A stretch of DNA of 64,000 nt from Petrosia ficiformis (Eukaryota > Porifera > Demospongiae > Haplosclerida > Petrosiidae). Made by a program: the position numbers and the translations under genes. The notes below the pieces were generated by a model. That model was not told where the DNA came from. It worked only from the letters and a program-made list of their open reading frames with translations, and did not search any database. The stretch lies in assembly GCA_947044365.1 (NCBI GenBank), contig OX345636.1:42229537-42293536 (forward strand), given 5' to 3'. The first letter of the stretch is position 1. Each line of letters starts with the position of its first letter. Below, piece by piece: positions 22,080 to 32,800 of this stretch.

Positions 22080-22195
22080 ATTATAATTAAAGAAAACCCA
22101 ACTAAAAGTATATAGGTTATAATCAAAGAAAACCCAACTAAAAGTATATATAGGTTATAATCAAAGAAAACCCAACTAAAAGTATATAGTATCAA
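22080..22195. repeat. Three tandem copies of a ~40-bp unit between the transposon genes
   Basis: The unit contains GGTTATAATCAAAGAAAACC and CAACTAAAAGTATATA and is repeated three times. It lies between the convergent 3' ends, so it may act at the shared terminator region. Confidence 0.85.
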
Positions 22196-22221
22196 GCATT
22201 TAAAGTACCATACATGTCTAC

Positions 22222-23600
22222 TCAAGAAGCAGAGAGTTCTGGGAAAAGATCTGCATTCATAAATGATTCATACTGATTGGGATCACATAGAGGACAAAGT
22301 AGTTGTGGGTCTGCATATGTAGCATAATTTCCATCTGGTAGTTTACACACTGAATTTGGCACATAGGTACGGAAGTCCCGCCCACACTCCATACACTTTT
22401 CAATTGTACACTCTGTACAAGCTATAAAAGATGGTCTTTAAAAATGTTAGTATTGAATGAGTATTTGTTTACCCATTTTATTTGGAGGCCGAGATTGAGT
22501 ATCTTCTTCATCATTAACAATTTCCTCCTGATCAGTCAACAAAATTAACATTAATTATAATCACTGCAATTATTTTACTCCTCACTTTCTCTTAACCCAT
22601 AATCACATACAGTTTGTATCTACTTGGCTGCAGGCCATTGGTTTCAAAAAATTTTCCCAATGACCACTTTGTTGGTTCAGACACATGTATAGCAGTTCCA
22701 TATGAATCTCCCAGCATCATTTTTCCTTCCATGTCTTTGAAATAAATATAAAGGTTTTTAGCGAACTGGAAAATGGAACTAAGGGTACTAGATCTGTCCA
22801 ATTCAACTTTAGTAGGATTGGGCTCAGGTAAGCACTTCTTCCTCACTCCTCTTTGTAGCTCTTTATCAGATAGCATTCCACCAAGATTAACCTATATAGT
22901 TAGTTTTAAGAATCACGAAATTCTTCATGTTACTTACTTATAATACCAGCAAAGCCTTTTTCTGTGTCTTTTCACTGTTTACTTTTCCTTTATCTTTTGT
23001 CCTGCTTTTGTAAAAGTCAGCCAGTTCCTTGATACTTACTATTGAAAAATATTGAATTATAATTATAAGAGGTATATTATAATAATTATATTTACAAGTG
23101 CCCGGTGAAAACTTTGGGGTGGTTGATGAACGAAATGGTGAACTTAACTGTGGTGATGGTGAGCATGATGTTCTTGACAATGATGAATTCGATGATGCTA
23201 AATAAATGACCAGAGATTTCAAAAAAATTAGTGATCAAGGTTATAAATCTTACAATCACTTAGACTTCTACAAAATGATCTCTTCAGGAGTATTCACTGA
23301 TATATACTTTGTCTATACATCATAGTTTTAAAACAAGAGCATAAAGTTAATAATAATAACAATTATATTTGGGGTTCATTACCTGGTAGTCTTCCCAGAT
23401 TTTGAGCAATTGGGCATGCTGTCCAACCTTAAGTTTTGGTAAAAGCTTCTCAAAGTGCTCCTCCTTTAGAACAACAAAAATATCGACACTCCTAACAATT
23501 TCTTCTTGTAAAATTTCCATCGTGTCTTCATTTATTCCCCCATTGCTTAATGCAACCTTCAGCTTATCACAATTATCCACGATTGCGCGATTCAATTTCC
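22222..23600 (-). CDS. Accessory protein of the DNA transposon, zinc-ribbon C-terminus
   Basis: Exons read on the minus strand are about 23595-23383, 23197-23096, 23038-22947, 22891-22594, a small one near 22530-22474 and the last near 22425-22222. The first part is helical and acidic (EEIVRSVDIFVVLKEEHFEK), followed by a Ser/Pro-rich linker. A 94-residue exon contains KKCLPEPNPTKVELDRSS. The C-terminus carries CTECTIEKCMECG and CPLCD, a likely zinc ribbon. No clear ATG precedes the first exon, so the start is uncertain. I do not recognise the family. Position and orientation make it the transposon's second gene. Confidence 0.5.
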
Positions 23601-23989
23601 AAAATGTGAACGTGAACGATAAATGTCGCTTTCGGGCAGTTTCGCCTTCCGTAAATAATTAACCCGAGCGCGTAGGTGGATAATCGGTTTGTGTAGGTGT
23701 GTATTTCACATAACCACAAGTTTTGGTCCCTTTAGTCTCCCAACTTATGGCTTGCTACGGAAAGGGCGGGACCACTCCACCTTTGGAGTCCGGTGTTTGA
23801 ATTTATGAATTGTATTATTTAGACACTAACATACATATAGAGTTATAGACATCATACACATACCTGCTGTAACAAATTAAATAGCTACTAAGTTTCCTAA
23901 CTTTGCTGACGGTTCACAAAATGGATTTCACAAAATGAGTTGCTTACAAATAGACTAGTTGCTGCTATAGCTCCAAAGGTGACCATGTG

Positions 23990-25414
23990 CTTGTAAAGGT
24001 GAACTAATATGCATGGTTGGTTTTTTGCTGGTTGTGCAAACTACACGTACCTGCTGGTATGCAGAGTATAATAATTACATTTAAGGCTAAAAGGTTTGTG
24101 TGTTTAGGTGTGTATATACGTGTTGGGTGGAACCCCTGTCCTGGTCATTCCACTAAGGTGAGCAGCGAGGAACCAACACTAAATAGTATAAAGTTCAGTC
24201 AAGTCACTGATCTCACAGACGATGACTCTCCCCTAAGGTTACCCACATCGAAAAGTGCTTTGTTCATACATGTTGGGTGGAACCCCTGTCCTGGTTTATA
24301 CCACTGAGGTGAGCAGCGGGGAACCTGCTCCAACTAGTGTATGTAGATGTGTATTTTTATGTTGGGTGGGAGGGGCAAGCTATTTGGGACTTTATTGGTC
24401 AAAAGCATGCAGTGTCACAAACAGTATTTAACAATCTTGATTTTAATATATTCACATATGCTTTGATACTTTGGTGTTATTGGACTCCTGACAGGGATAG
24501 TCTGGCCTTGGGAACCAGAAATGGAGGTTAAAGACATCTTGGTGGGATCCCAACCCTCCCCTCTCTATCCGTATCTGAAAATGCTTAGAGTCCTGTTCAC
24601 CAATGCATCAGTAAATACATGTAATAATAACTCACTTACAAAACCTTGAGGTTAAATAAAGGCCCATTCTTACTGATTATAAAAGATCCTACTCCCTTGA
24701 AAAGTTCGCCTACCATGTGCTTATACACATGTGCTCTCCTAATTAATCTTAGGTGGGCGTTTTTAATAAATTATTGCAAGGCTATTACTATTACAGATGC
24801 TGTTGTGTGTGTGTGTGTGTAGGTGTGTATATACGTGTTGGGTGGAACCCCTGTCCTGGTCATCCCACTAAGGTGAGCAGCGAGGGACCAACACCAAGTA
24901 GTATAAAGTTCAGTCAAGTCACTGATCTCACAGACGATGACCAACTAGTATAATGATCAGTGAAATTGCTAATCTCAGAAATACATTAAAAACCAAAAAC
25001 TACTAGAAAATTCAGAAGTACTGTTGTTACATGATTATAGTAATCAGTTGTTTACTTAACATTTCCATATGCTTTGATGCTTTGGTGCTGCAGGACGATT
25101 TAACACGGATAGTCTGGCCTTGGGAACCAGAACTGGGGGTTAAAGACATCTTTGGTGGGGCCCCAACCCTCCCCTCTCTATCCGTATCTGGAAATGCTCA
25201 GAGTCCTGTTTACCAATGCATCAGTAAATACATGTAATAATCACTTACTTTCAAAATCTTTAAGTTAAATAATGGCCCATACTTATTGGATTACAACAGA
25301 CCTAATTCCCTTGAAAATCATGTGCTTTTACACATGTGGTCTATTAATTAACCTTAGGTGGGCGTTTGTTAATTAATAATTAAAATTATTGCAAGGCCAC
25401 TATATATACAGATG

Positions 25415-25415
<1 letters not shown>
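23990..25415. repeat. Two tandem copies of a ~650-bp non-coding block
   Basis: GTTGGGTGGAACCCCTGTCC, CACTGATCTCACAGACGATG, GATAGTCTGGCCTTGGGAAC and ACCCTCCCCTCTCTATCCG occur in the same order in both copies (about 24100-24800 and 24820-25415). A further partial copy of the first motif lies at 24275. Each unit ends next to GATGCTG and a TG run. Short open frames through it are not conserved. Confidence 0.75.

Positions 25416-25483
<68 letters not shown>
25416..25483. repeat. TG dinucleotide microsatellite
   Basis: About 34 uninterrupted TG units at the junction between the tandem block and the 3' end of the Penelope-like element. Confidence 0.97.
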
Positions 25484-25484
<1 letters not shown>

Positions 25485-25570
25485 CCCCCGTAGCAATATT
25501 AATATGTGTTTAGATTTCTTTATAATTATGGTACTTAGAGTTTGTATATAGGTATATTGATAAGTATTAT

Positions 25571-27866
25571 AAATCATAGGTATAGTTAAGCCCTGCTGGT
25601 TTAATTGTTTGTAGGGTTTGTATCCAGTTATTCTCGAGGGAATTTAACTTATCTATTGTAGTTGTTCAGGCTATGATCAGGAAAGTTGAAGTGATTGTTG
25701 ATATATCGGATTTGATGGTTACGAATGCTGGTACGATGGTGGTTGATTCTCTCCCTCAAAGGGCGGGTTGTTTTACCTACGTATTGTTTTTTACATTTCG
25801 TACAAGTAATGAGATATATTACATTGGTGGAACTGCAGGTAAAGGAGTGTCTAATGCAAAATGTTTTTTTGTTGGATGTGCTGGTAAATGTCATTTGCCT
25901 GTTGTAGTGAAAACATGTTGCACATCTTGGGTGGTTACATGGCTCTGATTGTATAAGGTTAGAAGAAAGTATTGGGAGATGGGCAGAGAGTGTATTGTCT
26001 TGGATTACTTTTGGGAGAGAAAGGTAGATATCGATGAATTGTTCCCCAGTTGGTATAAGTTTTGCTTTAATAAAGATTTGTCTTAGGTTTTTGTGTTTAA
26101 GAAATATAAAAAGTGGTGGTTTTATATATTTTCGTATGGTATGGTAGTCTTTGAGGTTTATTTGCTTAAGTAAAGTAAACTTTGGTGGTGGTACAGATTT
26201 GAATATTGGTTTATGGATGATACAGGGTGAGACTACTTGTGGTGTTATGTATTGGTTTCTGTTTTTGTAGCTTACTGCATTAGTACATTTCATGATGAAT
26301 CTTCTAGGGTATCCTCTTCGGATTAGTCTGAAATACTTGGCTCTCGTAGTTTTCTTTTTGAGTGTTTGTTCGTATGTACCTTATGCATTCGCCTATGATT
26401 AATCCTTTATGTATAGCATTTTGGTGGAAGGAAGTGAAGTCGAGATATTGGTATAAGTTATTTGGTTTTTGGAAGGTTTTGACATCTAAAAGGTGAGTGG
26501 TATCGAATGTATCTCCTTTATAAATGGTGAGATCTAGAAAGTTAATAGATGTGTTAGACTCTATGACAGTAAATTTGAGGTCGTTATGGAACTTGTTTAA
26601 TTGGGTGAAGAAATTATTAAAATTGTGTGTTGTAGGCCATAGCATAAATATATCATCTATATATCTTTTAAGTAGGACTGGCTGTTGCTTTTGAGTTTCT
26701 AAGAATTTTTTAAGGAGGACTGACATGAATATATTAGCAATAGTAGGCGAAAAAGCTGCGCCCATGGCTATTCCACGTGTTTGTTGAAAGGTGAAATCTG
26801 CGAACTCAAAATAGTTATGAGTCATATTTATATGTAGTAGTTGGATGATGAGGTTAGGATCACAGATAAGTAGGTCGGAATGGGTTTGCATTTCTTCGTA
26901 GATGACAGCTAAACATTCAGATTGAGGAATGGAGGGATATAGGCTGATTACATCTATGCTGATTAGAGTAGTATTTGGTGTAATCTTGAAATCAGTAAGT
27001 GTTTGGATAAGCGAGGTGGAATTGTGAAGATAATCTGGGTACAATCGTGCTAGAGGCTGGAGTACATGGTCGATAAATGAAGCAGTATGTGAAAGGAGAG
27101 AGTTGGTATGCGATACTATAGGACGAATTGGAGGTATTCCTAATTCTGTAGGTGGTTTATGTATTTTTGGGAGTCCATAAAATTTTGGTATCCGATGTTT
27201 GTTAGTTGGTTGTAGAAAATAGTACAGTTTTCTGTTTAGGGTTATCAGGAGAGTTTTGTAGTTGATTAGAATATTTGTGATTAGAATGATGATGTAGTGA
27301 TTCTGGGAAGTTTGTTTTCATTTGATAAGTGTTGGAGGTTGTTAGATGTGTTACACATTGGTTGATGTAGTCATCTGTATCAAGGATAACAATACCTAAA
27401 TTCTTATCCGCAGGTTTAATGATAATTAGTTTAATGGTAATTAGTTCTCGTTTTTTGTGTAGATTGTTTAAAGATTTTAGTTGTCCTTTGGTTAAGTTGT
27501 ATTCTGTGGTTGAAAGAATTTCTGGGAATCTAGTGTTACTTTCGTGTTATGTATATAATTTTCAATTGCTGAGTTGTTAGTTGGCCATGGGTGTTGTGTT
27601 GAAGTGTTCCTTGGGAGGAATTTCATTTTTCTGAAGATTTGTTGGGAATCCAGATGTTCATAAAGGGCTGGTTGTGTAGTTGTGGCTGTTTTTATATATA
27701 TATCATACTGTGTCCTGATTGAGTCACTGAACTTGTCCTACTCTTTAAGGAGTTCAAATTGGGCTTTTTTATTGTAATACGGTGTGGGTGCAAAAGATAG
27801 ACCTTTGGTTAATACTTGTATGTCTGTATGTGATAGTTCGAACGAACTTAGATTATGTATGGTCAT
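25571..27866 (-). pseudogene. Penelope-like ORF2: reverse transcriptase + GIY-YIG endonuclease (frameshifted)
   Basis: Starts MTIHNLSSFELSH and continues with VLTKGLSFAPTP. Family motifs then follow in order: KPADKNLGIVILD (about 27415), FYGLPKIHKPP (about 27175), ISIDVISLYPSIP, GIAMGAAFSPTIANIF, KRYIDDIFML (the YxDD catalytic box, about 26665) and INFLDLTI. The endonuclease part has NVIYLITCTKCKKQYVGKTT (GIY-YIG core, about 25800) and ends WIQTLQTIKPAGLNY. The reading frame changes several times, so no full protein can be made. The function of such proteins is target-primed reverse transcription. Confidence 0.82.
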
Positions 27867-28603
27867 TTGTTGTTTAGAGTGGATCTCCTGCCTTTGCCTA
27901 AAAAATAGTCAAGTGTCAGTTGTTTTGATCCTTTGGGGTGTTCTTTCGTGGTTTTTCTTTTTCGGTTTTGAATGTTGGTAGGATGTACATAGGGTGTTGT
28001 TTTGTTTGTTGTATCCTTATTTCTTGTTGAGAGTGAAGTAATACATGTTTGTGAGGTAGCTGATGTTGATGAAACTGAGAGTGGTTCAGTGTTCATACAT
28101 GTCCGTAGTAGATGACATGTTGTGGGGGTTTCTATGGAAGGATTAGTTGGGGTTGTAGTTGGGGAAGTTTGTGTAGACTGAAGTTGAATCTTTTTTATAA
28201 GAGATGGGTTGGTTTGATGATTTTTAATTTCAATTTCTGTTATGAAACGGTGATATTGCTGTTGGATTATTTCAATTGGTTCATCGCATTCAATGAGAAG
28301 GGATTCTGTGGTTGAAATGATACATTTCAATCTGCATGTTTGGATTTCTAGAGCAATAGTGTTTGTAGTTATTACTTCATCTAGATATTTAAAGAACAAC
28401 ATTTTGAAATGATTGTCGAACCTTGATTGTATATTTTTTTCCATTTTCTCCAAAGACTTGAAGGTACTGTGTCTGTTTGTATTTCCTTGGTATTGTGTGG
28501 TTGTTTTGAATCTTACGTTGGTAGAGTAGGGTATTTTCAAGTTTGGTGACAGTTGATTTAACAGGACAAACCGCATGACCAGCATGCACAGTTGACCTAA
28601 CAC
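27863..28603 (-). CDS. Penelope-like ORF1, helical and polar protein with PIP-box-like end
   Basis: An open frame of up to 246 residues; the first real Met is probably at about 28576 or 28440. A helical N-terminal half (MEKNIQSRFDNHFKMLFFKY) is followed by a Thr/Ser/Pro-rich part. The C-terminal end, QLTLDYFLGKGRRS, looks like a PCNA-interaction box next to basic residues. Its TGA stop overlaps the ATG of ORF2 as ATGA. I do not know its role; an accessory or nucleic-acid-binding protein is inferred. Confidence 0.55.
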   Translation of the reverse strand: MLGQLCMLVMRFVLLNQLSPNLKIPYSTNVRFKTTTQYQGNTNRHSTFKSLEKMEKNIQSRFDNHFKMLFFKYLDEVITTNTIALEIQTCRLKCIISTTESLLIECDEPIEIIQQQYHRFITEIEIKNHQTNPSLIKKIQLQSTQTSPTTTPTNPSIETPTTCHLLRTCMNTEPLSVSSTSATSQTCITSLSTRNKDTTNKTTPYVHPTNIQNRKRKTTKEHPKGSKQLTLDYFLGKGRRSTLNNK

Positions 28604-28737
28604 TATTTACCATATCATCCATATCATCCATATACGGTTTCAAAGATCAGAAAATAGATGGAAAGATCTGCAGGGTGATCAGTCAATGATTTGCCGTCAC
28701 AGACGTTGCCCAGGGCCACCACGTGGAGGAATTGACT

Positions 28738-28783
28738 AGGACATACATACATACATACATACATACACACGTACGTACATACA

Positions 28784-28814
<31 letters not shown>

Positions 28815-29300
28815 GTACATACATACGTACATACATACGTACATACATACGTACATACATACATACATACATACATACATACATACATACGTACATATAT
28901 ACATACATACATACGTACATACATACATACATACGTACATACATACATGTATATACATATACATACATATATACATATAACATGCATGCATGCATATATA
29001 CATACATACGTACATACTGGTACACATGTATGCATACATGTATATATGACTGTATATATAATGTATGTATGTACGTATCTGCTTACTTACATGTGTAGTA
29101 CATACTTGAGTAGATACGTACATATGTGTGTATGTATATGTATGTGTGTCAGTATGTATGTACATAAATATATGTGTGTATGAAACTCTGTATGTATATG
29201 CATGTATGTATGTACATATATATGCACATATATATGTGTGTTTATGTATTAGCATATGTGTATACATACATACTTACACACTTATTCAGGTACATACTAT
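28738..29300. repeat. CATA/CGTA tetranucleotide simple repeat
   Basis: CATA units with interspersed CGTACATA dominate 28740-28950 and decay into TGTA/TATG words to about 29300. The Tyr/Val/Cys/Met and His/Thr/Tyr/Ile open frames on both strands are artefacts of the repeat. Confidence 0.93.
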
Positions 29301-29828
29301 ATATTGTTTTAGCTTGAAAATAATGAATGCTTTTAGTTAACTACAGTACATACATATGTATATGTATTTTAATAATAAGAGTAATTATTATACATATACA
29401 AATTCTAATTCATTTTTCTTATAATATTGTTTAAAAGACAATTTTGTTGTTGTTTATTTCTCTTATTTTCATAAAGAGATGATAAATTGTCTTAAAATAT
29501 TATCATTATGATATTGTAACTATTAATTATTATTATAATCTTCATAAAACATTAGTTTACTATGTTGTTTACAAATATTTTGTTGTTGTTTATTTATCTT
29601 ACTTGTTTTACTTGTTTACGTTTATTAACTAATTAATTATTGATTAATTAATTAACAAGAAGTATTATAAATGTATTCATATTAGTTTATTAACTGTTTA
29701 ATTTTAATAAGTTATTAATTATGAATATTATTAATTTAATTTTAGAGGTTATATAAACTAGTGTATTATTTATTATCAAGTTATATTGTTTCTAGATAGT
29801 GTGCGAGTCTTTGTGAGTAGATATTGTA
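29300..29828. other. AT-rich upstream region of the ankyrin-GTPase-death gene
   Basis: Very AT-rich, with no open frame or recognisable core promoter motif that I would trust. It presumably holds the promoter and 5' UTR. Confidence 0.4.
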
Positions 29829-32800
29829 ATGGAGGATAAGTGTTATGATGCTTTTCATAGAGGTGATAAAGAAGAGGCCCTTCGTCTCTTGAAGGTTGTA
29901 AAACACCCGAGAGAGGTGAAGGGCAGTATCGGCTGGACTCTACTACACTGTGCAGCTGCTAGAGAATGGACAGATATTGTTGACTTACTGATAACGAAAT
30001 ATAACTGTAATGTGAATAGTGGAGATAATTATAATAATTGGACTCCAGTACACGAGGCTAGTTTATTTGGACATTTAAATGTAATTAAGAGTTTATGCAA
30101 CACTGGAAAATGTGATTTATTTATTAAGACTAACTGGGGTGAGACTCCATTGGATATAGCACGTAAATTTGGACATCATGAGGTAGTTGAATACCTCACT
30201 AATATAGTGACCACATCAACATTAACTTGTAAGTGAATTTATGTGTCAATGTATGTCCTGTGTCTGTCTGTACGTACATATATTCTAAATAAACCACACC
30301 CCTTTGTTGCGGGGATTTTTATTTAGTGTCTGTTTGTCATTTGTGTTAGTGTTGTGAAATTGTTTGTGTTAGTATATACATGTATATACATAGTACAATT
30401 AATATATATAAAAACAAGATATAATTATAGAGAAACATTATCTCTATGATTGCTTTTTGGTGTCCAGCATTCAGTACTGAATCATGGCTGACTTTTTCAT
30501 GCCTGAAAACAACAGCCTATTATAGATATTATTATAATTATCTATTCTTCTCACTTTTTAAAGGATCTTGTGGGACTTTAGCAATATATTTCAGACAGAA
30601 CAGCTATTAGTTCCAGCAGTTGGTAAGCTACAGCAGCTTCTTCCTGCTGGTCTCTAGCGCGCGTTCTATTTGAGCCCCGCCCATTAATCGACCGCGCCTT
30701 TCGCATCGCGCAAACTAGCGAAAAAGGGTGCAAAGTAACCAAATTTCAAATTGCATTTCTCTTTATATATAATTTATGTACTGTAGACATCATCAGCTTG
30801 ATGCTGGTGTATTCGTTTTGCATACAACTTATGCTATGACCACTCAAATTTCAATAAATTTAATTGCAATGAAAATGGCATACAGAAGACTATATATATA
30901 GTCTCGTGGGCCAACCCCTTTGCTGGAGGAGGAACGAAGCGAAGGGGCTGGCCTGTGAGACTAAGACTATAGAGGATACTTTAAATGCCACATCCCCTCA
31001 TTATTAGTCACAAATACCAACACATGTTTATTATACTACTCACTGTAAAAAGTAATGGGTTATTTTAACCTTCATTTAGTTACAAGAGTTTCAATGCAAT
31101 TTTGTGTTAGCTAGGTAATATTTACAAATTTATTTCATCTTGATCTATATTGACTAGTATATAAAGTACATGTCATACATAATAAAGCATAGTAACAAAA
31201 ACAATATTAATACAATGTACATGTGTATATAGTATAGTATACAACCTGTGGTGTATTATTATCAGTCCCATTTTAACATCTGTGAAAACAACAGATGTTA
31301 CTTACTCATTTCATAGTAATTAGTATGTACATTAATTTGTACTTATAATAACATACAACAGAAGTTACCACAATTACTATATATGGGATTTTTGACCTTG
31401 TCCATTCTTTATACTATATTCATCCTTTTATTACTGGTACTGTCACTGGGTTCAGTGTATGGTACATATATGACATAGTTAATGTAGTTATACTTGTGTA
31501 TGATTTATGTACATATAATTTATACACATGTGATATAATGTATTATATGATATCACATGTTTTGATTTACAGTGGCAATGAAAGAAGGAGGTGGGAAAAT
31601 GAAACCATGTAATACTATACTACATGGGCCTCCAGGGATTGGTAAATCTAGTATGAAAAGAGTAATTCTAGGACGATCACCCCTTCCAAAGGAGAAACAG
31701 AATGCTACACATATTGTCGAAACAGCTGCCCGTGCAGTAAGTACCGATCGTTACACAGCTAAAGGAAGAAAATTATTAGCAGAAGTTGATAACACCGACA
31801 TGATAAAAATGTTAGCAAAGAAAGCCGAGAGTCTCCGTCTCGACAGCCACAAACCCCAGCACCATGACTCTACTCACCATCGTATACCTGTGAGTGTTGT
31901 ATAATTTATTAATGTTTGTGGATGTGTCTGTATACATATATGTTTGTATAGTATACTATATATGTGTTTGTGGTACATTTGTATGTACGTGTATATTTTC
32001 ATTAAAGGAATCACAAGATCCTATTGAATCTGCGAGTGATTCTCCTCTCAATACTAGTAATTCAGAAACATTGGAATCCATCAGAGAGAAGCTGGCTGAA
32101 CAAGTGGAACCATCGTCTGAGTTGTTTGATGTCGATTGGATGCACTTGACTGATTCCGGAGGTCAGCCACAGTTTCTAGACGTACTTCCTCTTCTGTATC
32201 GTAACGAATCTCTTCACATAGTAGTGACACGACTCGATGAAGGCCTTGACGATAAGCCAAAAGTCCGTTTCTACAATAAAGGAGAAGATGTATATACACT
32301 TCCAGATCAATTGACACTTACTAATCGAGAGTTTATAGAAAGGGCTTGTCAAATCGCAGAAGCACAGGCAATGTCTGGAAAGTTTGTCCCCAAGGTGATG
32401 GTAATTGGCACACACAAAGATAAGCTGGGAATCGATTGTGAAGCAAGGCTTAAAGAGATCAACAAAGAGCTGATGAAGTTACATCAAAAGTATAATCGTG
32501 TCCTCATTCGTAAGTCTAAAGATGAGGTAATCTTTGCTGTTAATGCTATGGCTCCTGTTGGAAAGGAACGCCAACAATACACTGAAGAGCTTCAGGACTG
32601 TATTCTGAAGGCTGTAGAGAAAACAGGAGAGGTGATTGATGTACCTTTGAAGTGGCTTGCATTCCATCTTGATTTAGACAAAACAGGGGGTATTGTTCGA
32701 AAATCAGAATGCTATAAGACAGGAGAAATACTTGGAATGGGGAAGAGTGATGTCGACGAAGCTCTGAAGTATTTCGACAAAGTTGGGTTACTTCTTCACT

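Larger units (their letters stand above)
20085..23654. mobile_element. DNA transposon, 3.57 kb, with TIRs and 5-bp ATAAT target duplication
   Basis: The left end TTACGGAAGCCGAAAGCGAC is matched in inverted form at 23610-23654 (GTCGCTTTCGGG..CTTCCGTAA). The sequence ATAAT flanks it on both sides (20080-20084 and 23655-23659). Inside are two convergent spliced genes: a DDE integrase-like transposase (+) and an accessory zinc-ribbon protein (-). A short tandem repeat lies between them. The family resembles integrase-core elements common in sponges and cnidarians (IS3EU-like, tentative). Frameshifts in the transposase suggest it is no longer autonomous. Confidence 0.8.
25571..28603 (-). mobile_element. 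Penelope-like retroelement, decayed
   Basis: On the minus strand it carries ORF1 (28603-27863) and then a reverse transcriptase plus GIY-YIG endonuclease ORF2 (27866-25571). The structure is that of an endonuclease-bearing Penelope-like element. At least one stop (TAG at 27740) and frame changes near 27540, 27230, 26340 and 25670 disable it. I did not find terminal repeats or a hammerhead ribozyme by eye. A tail fragment of a related element lies at 9.06-9.36 kb. Confidence 0.82.

Noticed and set aside
23402..23662. Plus-strand open frame near the transposon right end
   Set aside because: It is the antisense of the first exon of the minus-strand transposon gene and runs into the TIR.
25571..28603. 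Hammerhead ribozyme or terminal repeats of the Penelope-like element
   Set aside because: I looked for CTGATGA and GAAA boxes near its ends and found no convincing pair by eye; not claimed.
28624..29267. Open frames rich in Met, Tyr, Val, Cys on one strand and Tyr, Ile, His, Thr on the other
   Set aside because: Products of the CATA tetranucleotide repeat; no domain.
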